This document shows, piece after piece, positions 1 to 64,000 of a stretch of 64,000 nt of DNA; position 1 is the first letter of the stretch; every line of letters starts with the position of its first letter. The stretch covers positions 16,802,707 to 16,866,706 of the forward strand of contig JACMZG010001908.1 in assembly GCA_018340805.1 (NCBI GenBank), read 5' to 3'. Below the pieces are notes generated by a model. That model had not been told where the DNA came from. It saw only the letters and a list, made by a program, of their open reading frames with translations, and did not search any database. The position numbers and the translations under genes are program-made. Source of the stretch: Microvelia longipes. Its lineage: Eukaryota; Arthropoda; Insecta; Hemiptera; Veliidae.

Positions 1-93
1 GCAGTATTTTGGAAGCACCTATACTCAGTGAATGAACATCGTATTATATTATTTGATTTTAGCATTAACTTCATACAAACGTCTATTTTTCAG

Positions 94-5111
<5,018 letters not shown>

Positions 5112-5120
5112 ATTCCATCG

Positions 5121-5170
5121 AATAAATAAAAATTAACTAATTGATTTAAGCTAATGATAAAACAAATAAA
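5121..5170 (+). terminator. Candidate trehalase poly(A) signals
   Basis: Two AATAAA hexamers lie at 5121-5126 and 5165-5170, 10 and 54 bases after the trehalase stop. In AT-rich DNA such hexamers are common, so only their position supports the call. Confidence 0.55.
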
Positions 5171-6579
5171 GATTTATTAAAAAGATTTGTTTAATCCTTT
5201 ATCCTTGATAGGTTAAAAGTAATGATTGGCTTGTACACATCAAAAGATTCTGATGTTATGTCATGATAAAGGCACTTAACAAGTTCCACTATGGCTGTAT
5301 ATAATCAGTGCTTAGACAAGGTTATGCAAATCGTAGCCTATTGATCTATAAATAGGAACGTCTAAAGACGTAACAGTCTTTTCAGTGACATAGTCACGAA
5401 AAAGACGTTACCGCTTGGAATCTGTCTTAGCTCAACAAACATTTTACAAAAATTAAGATTTCAAAAACATTGTTTAAAATTTTTCTGACCTTGCTTCGAT
5501 TACCTAAAAGTTGTATTGTATAGATATTAATTGTGCTCTTTGTTGCAAAATATTCTGCAGCTTAAATAAAATAATCACGGTAAAAATCACTGAAAAATCA
5601 TTAGAAAATAGTGCTTATTTATTTATAATGAATGATTGTATTTATTGTAAAATTAGAAAGTCTTTATAGATGCATTTCAGTTTTTAATTCTACTGCAAGG
5701 GTATATAGAGGACAGCTCTAGCCACCCTAATAATCCTACAAGTTTTTCTATTTTGCTCGTTCCACTAAGGACACATCTGGGAAGTGTTACAAACATATGG
5801 AAATAAACTTTTTCTTAAGTTAAAAATCTGAGACTAGTTCAGTGTCATCTCATCTTCAACCCTGAAGAGATTTTATGGACGATTGTTCTCAGAAGAGAAT
5901 TTGTTGACATTCCTCATATTTTTTTTAAAATTATTTATTTCGAACTCTTTATAAGACTTATTATATACCTAAGTATGGGAATATTTATTAAATTATGACA
6001 CGGATTTTATCAAGCCGGGCGCATTTCTTTGCTTGTTTTCAATCTATCTCTTATTATGTTAATGGTCTTTTTTAAAGAAAATACTAGAAAATGTTTTAAA
6101 GATGATAAAAAGTCCAATAAAACGATTGTTCAATCATCAAAATCGGATAACAACAACCAGATTTATATTTTTTGAGAATCCATCTGTTTTTAGTTACTCG
6201 ATTTTGCATGAATTACTTATTTTATTGGATGACTCCTCGAATTTTACGTTATTCTTTAGAAGTATAATATGCTAATGAAAAGTGATTGCAATTAGTTTTT
6301 AGAACCAAATACATCGACATGATTCACTTTGATTTAACCCTTTGAACCACCAGATAATAAATAATATTAAAAAAATTCGCTAAAAAACAGGAAAGAAACA
6401 ATTAAAATGTTTATCGACAGAAACCTATTGATTCCAAACCGATAACAAGAAACGTTGATAATTGAATACGAAAAAACTGAGTGGGGGAGGCAACTGCTAA
6501 CTTATACATTCAAAAATCCATCTTAACGTTAAAACAAGAGGAAATCAGTCCGTCAACAGCCATATCGAATCGGTCAGTC
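5171..6579. other. Intergenic region between trehalase and kinase gene
   Basis: These 1.4 kb should contain the trehalase 3' end and the promoter and 5' UTR of the kinase gene. I see no TATA box or initiator that I would defend. A small inverted repeat (aacgtctaaagacgtaac, near 5357-5374) recurs elsewhere in the window as acgtc/gacgt palindromes. Confidence 0.5.
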
Positions 6580-55310
<48,731 letters not shown>

Positions 55311-56086
55311 CAGAATATATGGAAGTTCAGCTGCTATGCATTTACCTTTGATGGTCCTGTTAGTTAAATATGTAATTAGATTTAGGTTCTCTTATTCTTT
55401 GACATGTTATTTCCTGTGATATTTTAATTTACAGTGAGTTTAGAGTTATTATTGTTAGAATAATTTTTAAGGGTTTTGGTATAAAATTAAATATTTTAGA
55501 CTATAGATGTAATAGATCACACGTAGTAGATAAATGCTTTGATTTAGTTAAAGGCTTAGCCATTCAGAGATTTAAGGAGTAAAAAATTTAGCAGACATAA
55601 GTTGACATAATCTGTCCTGCGAATTAATTTAATTGTTAATTAAATTGCCTAGGAAATTTTAAGTTGATTGTCCAGGCAATTCAATCATATTTTAAAGGCA
55701 AATTTGGCTGCAAAATTCGTACTTTACGCAGCCATTAAAAATAATACTTTTACTATTATAATTCAATCGTTAACATAATATGACATCTTAAAACCAGTTG
55801 TTATTGTAATATTTCTAGATTCTAGCTGTAGTGATAATGTTCCTTGATTTGATTTATATAATATTTGCTAAGAAAAATCTTGTTTTTTGAGTTGTTTAAA
55901 TGACGTTGTTATTTTGTTGCAAATTAATTTGGTTACTGTAATTGTTTCATATTCTCTTATGTATCCCAATCCTTAATAGGCCTTAAAGACGAAGACGATT
56001 AGTAGTTTACATTAAAGATAATACTAATTCGCAAAGTATTACCTCAGTGTAGTGGTGATAAGCATGATGTGCTGACGGGGCAGACC

Positions 56087-56092
56087 AATAAA
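56087..56092 (+). terminator. Candidate RTK poly(A) signal
   Basis: An AATAAA hexamer lies about 780 bases after the stop. It is supported only by sequence and position. Confidence 0.3.
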
Positions 56093-57404
56093 TTGATGGC
56101 CTAAAAGTCTTATCTATACACGTATGGTAAAAAATCCTTAAGTAATTAAGACTCGTGACCGACTTAGGTGCGTTTTCAGTTTTTCAACTATTGCAGATTA
56201 ACCACAATATAGAGTTGCCACAAGGCTGTTCGCAAGGTTTGTGGAACTATACATGGAAGTGGACTTGTCATACTTTTGAGTTGGTTCAAGAGGGTTCTTT
56301 AACTAAGATAAATTGGTGTAACTCAACAAATTCGTTTGCCTCATAATCAATCTTATTTGTGCTAGGTTTCAACCAGATTGCATAATTTTCTAGTATTTGG
56401 CAATAAAGGCCTTTGACAATGCTCAAAAACAATAGGGTCATGATTGTCAAAAATAAGGTTATGTAATCGTACCTTAGCACAACGAAAATCAACAATAAGG
56501 CAAACGAATTTGAAGTTTCAGTAATTTATCTACAGTAGAACAAATGTTATTGCAAAGCCTGTCAATAACTTTAAAAAAAATCAATAAAATTAATAAGTTG
56601 TAAAATTTGGCAAGCATCCGGTCCTAGGAACGATAAACTAACTTCATATTAATTTTCTTGGGAATATACGTCTTTCGATTCACAACTTATTAAATTTTGT
56701 TAGTTAAAACTGTTCTTGGATTTATTTCAAGAACAGTTTTTTTTTTTATTATTTATATTGGTTCATTTAAATCTGACTAATTCAAATCGTATAGACGAAA
56801 ATCATAAATCAAACACGAATCTTCAAAGAGGAAGAAAAACTAGTTTAAAAACCCATGGTCTCAGGCCCATATCCAGCCAATATCTTCAAGGAGCAAACAA
56901 ATCCCAGATTAGGCGATTTTTTACACCCCTCAAAAGGGCTTCTGCTAAACACTACTTTATCAGTGGAGGCCACATTTTTTCCAAGGTGGGGGGGGGGGCG
57001 GCAAAGCCCTCTTGCTACAGCTGCATGCTCTCGCAAAATAGTTTTATGAACAAAAAATGTTTTAGTTCCCGATTATTGTTGATAAAACCGAAATCTATTT
57101 TATAAGTTGTTACATAAATAATAGACATTATGAAAACAACTATTAAAAAACGTGTATAATTTGAACATTAACAATAACCAACATTTTACATTTCTTGTCA
57201 GCAAAGGGATGCGCCTGTGCCGCGAATAATTCCAAGAGTCTGACATAGCGTAGGGGGCTAAAAGTTCCTTGTTGATTCTTTGAAAGTTCAAAATCTGCAG
57301 TACGTATCTTTTTTCTTCGGTAACTGCTTGAAGCTGATCTTTGCCCTTATGCCAAACCTTATTCAGCATTCTACTGCTGCGTTGTCTACACACGTCACTT
57401 GCAT

Positions 57405-57530
57405 CAACTAGAAGGTGTTTACAATAGCGCACAGATCAAAATAGCGTTCGAGTCCAATAGAAGGAGACGCAGCATCTTGAACTCCAGCCGCCATAGGTTC
57501 ACAAAGAATAGTACAGGAAAATAAATCTGA
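57405..57530 (-). other. Possible minus-strand first exon, unproven
   Basis: On the minus strand a ttttcag acceptor near 57530 is followed by an ATG at 57494 with an A three bases from good context (acctATGG), giving MAAGVQDAASPSIGLERYFD and LCAIVNTF before TAG at 57408. A GTAAAC within it could be a donor. The GC content and codon use are less AT-rich than the surroundings. No domain is recognised. A longer frame in another register (57100-57432) overlaps it. It could be a real exon, a 5' UTR of a neighbouring gene, or a repeat. Confidence 0.2.
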
Positions 57531-57639
57531 AAATTTAAATTCAATTGGTATTAGACTTTTAAATTAGTTATTTGTATTGTAATTTTTAAACGTATGTATT
57601 TTGTAATATACATAGGGTAGTAAACTATCCTATGTATGT

Positions 57640-57705
57640 GATATATAATATTATATATATTATATATATTATATAATATATTTATATATAATATACATAT
57701 ATGTG
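57640..57705. repeat. Degenerate TA-rich tract
   Basis: Repeated tatatattatatat sequence. Confidence 0.85.
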
Positions 57706-57984
57706 TGATTACTTGTTAACACGTATTAAAAAGGGATCGCATCAGCACGTAATAAAAAGGCATCGCTCGCTAGATTCCGTGTATTAATAATTCTGTATAT
57801 AAAATTTAACATTTTAAAAGACGCTACATTGAGTAAATTTATAATTTAACATAAAAAGAAAGGCTCGCATTGCTCGTTAAATTGCATCTAGTCCCAATAA
57901 TACATAGTAAAAAAGCTGGCTACACTCGGTAATTTATAATTTTTGATTGCGTATATTTATAATTTTACTTAGTAAGAAAATAAA

Positions 57985-58165
57985 ATCAAGTACAAGGTAC
58001 TTCTCAACTTATCAGATTCGCAACACTCATTCTCACTTCTTCAGACTTGCTTCGCTCACCATTTGAATATGGAAAACGCCTTATTTATAATCCATTACAT
58101 CTTAAGACAAGAGACAAAAAAGACAAGTTAAGCCCAGTGGTCCAACAAACACCATGGACATGATT
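57985..58165 (-). repeat. 5S-like repeat, decayed terminal fragment
   Basis: aagtacaaggtacttctcaa, tcagattcgcaacactcatt and cagacttgcttcgctcacc are the complement of the family's terminal region. The 5S part is too eroded to use. Confidence 0.65.
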
Positions 58166-58229
58166 GGATATTAACGGTATTAAAGTAAATCTTTGTATAC
58201 CTGTGTAGTAAATGTTTATAACCTATTGT

Positions 58230-61200
58230 GGGTTATAAAATAATTGTGGAAATTAATATACTTTATTTTGCTAGATACCACCTCGTAATTTTTATTTCTT
58301 GTCTCTCCATTCTTCTCTTCTTCTTAATACTTCTTTCTTCTCTTCTATTTATTTATTTTTGTCCTGGCTTTGGTTTATCAAATTTCCTCGTAATTAATTT
58401 AGATAAAACGAAATTTAAAATCCTTTAAAATTAAGTTTATGCAATAGAATTATTTTAAAAATGTCTATAATAACAAGATAAAATGTTGTATTCAAACAAT
58501 ATTAGGCTTAAGAAGGAATCATGAAGTTACTTATTAATGTAAATCTAAATTTATAAAACTAGCAAGAATAATTTTGTAAAAATTATTGATTTAACAAATT
58601 TAATGTTCATCTAATAAGCAGGCAATTTTTTAACACAACATTTTTAATTTCTATATTATGCAAGAATAATGCGTCTTAAATTAGATTTACATCAAAAATA
58701 CCATTGCAATGCAAGTTGAAATAATTTTGTTTAAATTATATTTTTAACTTGAATCAAGGCAAGGATCTTGAACAAAGGGGATTACGGGCTATAACGATTT
58801 GCCATAAAACAAATTGATCCCGTTGAGGATAAAAAAATTAAAATGATTCATATCAAAACAAACCGCATATGCTTGGCTTGAACTGCGCATACTTACCATT
58901 ATTACATTAACCTCACGACATAAGGTTTCCTACTGTAAGTTATAAATAAAAATTAAAAAGTGATACACTATATTTCAAAATAAAATTTATGAAATAAACA
59001 CGAATAATTTATTCAAACAAAATTAAGTTTATATAAAAAGCTAATGAATTAAACTCTATTGTGTTTATCAACTAAAACTAATACCTAAAACACAAACTAG
59101 AATAGCATTTAATAAAAAAAAGATTTAGTATTATAAATAAAGCTATTATGTATTAATAATGCAAATTGATTAATTATTTAATTACTAAATTTAAAAAAAA
59201 AAACCTGGCTTTTGCTATTTTTTGTATGAATAAAATTAAATTGATTAATAATTCCTCTCAATAAAAAAACAAGCTAAAATAATTAATTTACAATAAATTT
59301 AGGCTAATGAAAAAAGCTAAAATGAGTTAAGTATCAACAAACGGTATAAAAGAAACTAGTTATAAGTATTAAAAAATAACTTAAATGTATAGCTAAACAT
59401 AAAGTAAAATAATATAATTAAATCAAATTTAATCTTATATACAAAGTAAAACTAATATAACTTAATTTTAACAATGCATTTATTATTTAATTAAAAAAAT
59501 ATGCATACCGTTGCTATTTGCTTCTTTTTGATCTTATTTTTTCTTATTTTTTATCTTCCTTATTAATTAATATTTATTAAATTATCAAAGTTAGTCAAAG
59601 AAAGCTAAAACGGTATGAACGAGGAAAAGAAAAATATCTATACCTTTATTTATATATTATTTGTTTTACTCTTCATTCTTCTTTTAATTTTCTTGACTCT
59701 TCATTCTTCTTTTCATTTTCATGAGTCATCATTCTTCTTTTCATTTTTCTTGACTCTTCATTCTTCTTTTTTATTTGATTTTTTTTTTTTAAATCTAGTT
59801 CAGATAATAGTTGTGAATAAATGAAATAAATGTATAATGAATATCTATTAAACAAGCTAAGCGTATTTATTCAAATTAATTCAGGCTTAAAATGAATCAA
59901 AAAATTGCTTATTAAGTTTTTATCTAATTAGAAGATAGAAAATGCTTATCAAAACAAATCTGCCCAGTGGTAGATCTTGCTAAAAACACAATCTTAGAAA
60001 AGAAGCTAAACAGTATAGCTAAACTAGAATAATCAAGGTTAACATATTTAGTCTTATAAAGCAGAGATACGCATGATAACTTATTACTTTTCTTATTTTA
60101 TCATCAAATTTATCAGTGCTGTATCTAGGTAAAATTAGTTATAATGCTAAAAAATCAAAGTAATAAAAAAGTAAATAGTAAGAAATTGTCGAAAAAATAA
60201 ATAAAAAAGTATGATTTATTAAATTGAAACATACAGAACTTGCAAAAATAATTGAATAAAAAAAAATTTAAGCTTACAAAAGTATTAATGTAAATATCCA
60301 TAAAAACAAGCTAAAACGTTTTTAAAAGAAATTTAGTGTCATTAACAAAACAAAGCTAAAATTTTATATCTAAATGTTAATATTTAAATTATCTTAACTT
60401 CATGTTTAAATCACATGCAAGAATTAATATAACTAGTTACTATTTAGTGCTATAAAGAGAGCTATAAGCTAATACGCAAGCTAGAATAATTATGTTAAAA
60501 AAATAGTCTAATGAAAAAAAGTAAAATGAGTTTATTATTAACAATGCATTTATCAATGAAACTATTTTGTTGTATTTCTTTTCTCTTCATTACTTTCTTG
60601 ACTCTTCATTCTTCTATTCTCTAATTTATGTACTTCATTCAATTAGTATGTATTCACTTAGCTCATTAAATTCTTTTTTAGTAATTTAGAAAAATGAATT
60701 TAGATATTTAAAAAATAATCAAGTTCATACAATAGTTTGATAAAAAATATCATATCAATTAAACAAGCTTAAATTAATTATTTAGTAAAAACAAATTTTA
60801 GGTTTCAAAATGAAGTATGAAATTGCTTATTAATTTTGTATATCAATAAAACAAGCTAGCAAATATTTATCAAAACAAACATTAAAGTCTTATAATAAAA
60901 GCCAAAATGTATTAATTAACTTAAATCTATAAAACAATGAAATATATATAATAGAAAATTTAGGCAAAGTAGAATTCATTAACTTCTATTTATTTAATAA
61001 ATAATCTAGAATATGCTTTTTTAGAATACAGCTATAGAATCTTTAATCATACAAATGCTTATCTTTAGAGAGGCAAAAGAACAAATTTATGTAATAATAA
61101 AAGCAAAACTTATTTGTTCGCAAAAGCAAACTTAATGTATTTATTATTTAATTTAAAAAAATATCTCTGCTATCGGTATTATATTTTTTTTGGATATCTT

Positions 61201-64000
61201 TATTCTTTTCTTTATTTTCTTGAATCTTCAGTTTCATTTTTTCTTTTTCTTCACTCTTCAGTCTTCTTTTTATTTTCTTGACTCTTCTTTTTATGTTTAT
61301 ATTACATTTTTCATCAAATTTCTTATAACTAATCTAGATAAAATGAATTTTTAATGCTATAAAATATAGTTTAAGAAATTGTATAATATAAATGAAACAA
61401 GCTAAACGTACTTATTTAAAAGAATTTTAGGACAAAAAAGAAGCAAGCAATTGCTTATTAATGCAAATGAATAACTACAAACAAGCAATAAAATGCTCAT
61501 CAAAATTAATCTGCCCAGTGGCAGATCTTAAATAAAACTAAAATGAGTTAATCAATTTAATAGAGTATCTATAAAACAAGCCAAACAAATTATAAAAGCA
61601 AATTTAGGCTAATAATTGTACATTCGTCAAAATTAGATACATATTATTTGTTGCATAAAATCATGACGGGTTCTCAGAGGAATCTAAAATTTGCAAGAAT
61701 ATTTGCATCTTAAAACATTATAAGATAGGTGAAATTAAGAAAAAAATAGCAATATAAAGCAAGTTAAAATTATCGAAGGTCCTAGCTGATCCGCGGTGTG
61801 GTCGCCTGGCATATTGCTTTGCCAGCCTTCAACCCCTGGCTGCTCTTGTATAATTTAATTAATAAAAATTTAGGCTAATAACTAAAGCTTAAATGACTTT
61901 ATTTATACAACAATGAATTTATTATTTAATTATTAAATTAAAAAAATATCTATACCTATAGTATTAATTTTTTGTATAACTTTTCTCTTCATTCTTTTTC
62001 TTTTGTCTCTTCATTCTTTTCTTCGATAAGTATACATATTCATTATTTTGATGATTTTTATTATTTTTATTTTCTTAGATCATTAAACTTTTCTTTACTT
62101 ACCTAAAAAGATTGATCTATACAAATTTGTATCTGCTGAACTAACTAAATCAATTTAATATAAATAACTTTAGAACCAAAATCAAAGAGGCAACAAATTA
62201 ATTATAAGTGTAAATGGATATCTATAAAGACAAGCTACAAATTGTTAATCAGAATAAGTTTAATTTTAGAAAAAAGCTAAAATAAATTTATTAATTTAAC
62301 ATTATAACTAAAACACATGCAATAATGTAATTCAAACAAAGTTAATCCTAAATAAAAAGCTATATTGTATGATTTTTAAAACACAAGCTATAATAATTGT
62401 ATTAAAAGAAATTTATTCTTATGAAGAAAAGTAAAATGAGTTTATTATAAGCAAGGCTCTTATAGCTGAAGATCAAAATAACGCATGAATCATTTAATTA
62501 ATAAATTAAACAAAATATCTCTGCCATCTGTATTATATTTTTTGTAAATCTTTTCTATTTATTTTTCGCTTTATTTTCTTGAGTCTTCATTCTTCTCTTT
62601 CTCTTAACTTCTCACTCTTCTTTTCTATATTACTTTTCTTATTTTATCATCAAATTCATCAGTACTGTATATAATAGTTAGAATGCTATAAAATCAAAGT
62701 AATAAAAAAGTTTGATTTATTAAATTTAAACATATAGAACTTGTTAAAAATAATTAAATCATAAAAAAACGTAAGCTTAAAAAGTAAACAAGAAATTGCT
62801 TATTTGTAAATGTATATATCTTTAAAAGAAATTTAGTGTTATTAACAAAACAAAGCTAAAATTTTATATCCAAATGTTAATATTTAAATTATCTTAACTT
62901 CATATTTAAATCACACAACTGTTAATCTTTAGGGAGGCAAAAGAACAAATTTAGACCAACAAAAAAAAAGCTAAAATAATTTCATCAGGACACGCGTAAA
63001 TTACTTATTATTTTAGTAATAATAAAAGCAAAACTTATTTGTTCACAATAACAAAATAATTAAACGGCAATGAATAAGGGAAAATTTCCTTTTATTTAGA
63101 ATAGTCATATAAATAAAGCTAAGATAAAATTATGTTTAAAACAATGCGTATATTATTTAATTATTCAATTTTATTTAATTTATTAACGCTTAATAAATAA
63201 TTAAGCCATTTAATTATTAACGCTTATAGCTAAAAATAAAAGTGTTGTTTAAATGCATTTATCATTTAATTAATAAATTTAAAAAAATATCTCTGCCATT
63301 GGTATTATTTTTGTAGGATATCTTTATTCTTTTCTTTATTTTCTTGAATCTTCAGTCTTCATTTTTCTCTTTTTCTTGACTCTTCATTCTTGTTTTCTAT
63401 ATTTATATTATTTCTCTTATTTTATCGTCAAATATATCTATACTTATCTAGGTAAAATTATTATAATTATATAAAATCAAAGTCATAAATAAAGTTTGAT
63501 CAATCAAATGTAAATATAAAGAACTTAATAATTTAATCAAAACAATTTAAAGATTAAAATAAGCAAGAAATTGCTAATTTGCATAAATGTATATATCTAT
63601 AAAAACAAGCTAAAAATGTCTTTAAAATAAATTGAGTGTTATTAACAAAGCTAAAATTAATAGTTAATAGTTATTAAATCTTGAATTATGTCATTACGTA
63701 AATTCAAATCAAAAACACATGCTAGAACAAATTTAACAAAAACACATGTTAAAACCAATTTAACAAGTTACTATTTAGTGCTATATAGGTGTATTCATTT
63801 TTAAAACACAAGCTAGAATAATCATATTAAAAAAAGTAAAATGAGTTCATTATGCACGATACATATATTATTTAATTAATAAAAAAAACGTATTTTTGTG
63901 TTTCTTTTCTCTTCGTTTTTTTAGTTTCTTGACTCTTCATTCTTCTTTTCTATCATTTCTATACTTCATTTTATTATATTTGTATTAACTTGGCTCATTA
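58230..64000. repeat. AT-rich degenerate repeat field with Y-rich blocks
   Basis: Blocks of the type ttttcttgactcttcattct recur near 58310, 59690-59770, 60590, 61200-61290, 61985, 62570, 63340-63400 and 63905-63950. Each is usually preceded by tatttaattaataaatttaa, atatctctgccat-ggtatta, and followed by a long A/T-rich part with repeated aaaacaagctaaaa, tttaggctaataa and aagctaaaatgagtt phrases. The spacing is irregular (about 0.5-1.1 kb), so it is a scrambled array rather than a clean satellite. No gene is supported here; the short hydrophobic frames come from the pyrimidine blocks. Confidence 0.8.

Larger units (their letters stand above)
55311..57600. other. Downstream of RTK, no firm gene
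   Basis: It contains the presumed RTK 3' UTR, a decayed fragment of the 5S-like repeat body near 56350-56390 (complement of caatctggttgaaacc), a poly-G run near 56990-56998, and the possible minus-strand exon described separately. Confidence 0.5.

Noticed and set aside
1..60. Possible upstream trehalase exon at the window start
   Set aside because: No frame gives the trehalase residues expected before NIKDIDTGS, and an in-frame stop occurs after 30 bases.
56716..57105. A 129-codon plus-strand frame and overlapping minus frame
   Set aside because: No domain is recognised, frames are open on both strands, and the plus frame crosses a poly-G run; it may be an old repeat.
61785..61850. GC-richer patch ccgcggtgtggtcgcctggc in the AT-rich field
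   Set aside because: It looked like an RNA gene or SINE head, but no stem set or promoter boxes can be defended; the hairpin ctggcatattgctttgccag is short.

Overview
The window is nuclear DNA of an invertebrate, very probably an arthropod. It is AT-rich, with introns having GT/AG boundaries, long (TA)n microsatellites and dense transposable elements. The two recognisable genes are a GH37 trehalase of insect type and a receptor tyrosine kinase that looks like Torso in its ectodomain and like Ret/Torso in its kinase domain. I cannot name the species. A crustacean or a repeat-rich insect would both fit. There are no prokaryotic features, CRISPR arrays or operons.

Layout: (1) 1-5.1 kb holds the last four coding exons of a + strand trehalase; its 5' part lies outside the window. 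(2) 6.58-55.31 kb holds a + strand receptor tyrosine kinase gene that I reconstructed as 21 coding exons. All phases match and the model gives one 893-residue reading frame: signal peptide, four FN3-like modules, one membrane helix and a split tyrosine kinase domain. Most of the 48.7 kb is intron. (3) One 24.8 kb intron (16.5-41.3 kb) contains a region of about 24 kb bounded by hAT-like terminal inverted repeats and a perfect 8-bp target duplication. Inside it are a satellite of nine units of about 290 bp, several copies of a repeat carrying a 5S rRNA-like segment, large fold-back elements and a 1000-N assembly gap. The gap is flanked by two nearly identical 3.2 kb copies that look like unmerged contig ends. 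(4) 55.3-64 kb has no convincing gene. From about 57.6 kb it is an extremely AT-rich, degenerate repeat field with recurrent pyrimidine-rich blocks.

The most interesting signals are the dispersed repeat family with a segment matching the internal Pol III control region of 5S rRNA, and the very long TSD-bounded element built from satellites and nested repeats. A short relative of that element sits 23 bp upstream of the transmembrane exon of the kinase gene, so its target duplication forms part of that exon's splice-acceptor tract. Trehalase (trehalose to glucose) and the receptor kinase (developmental signalling) are neighbours on the same strand. I see no sign that they are functionally coupled.
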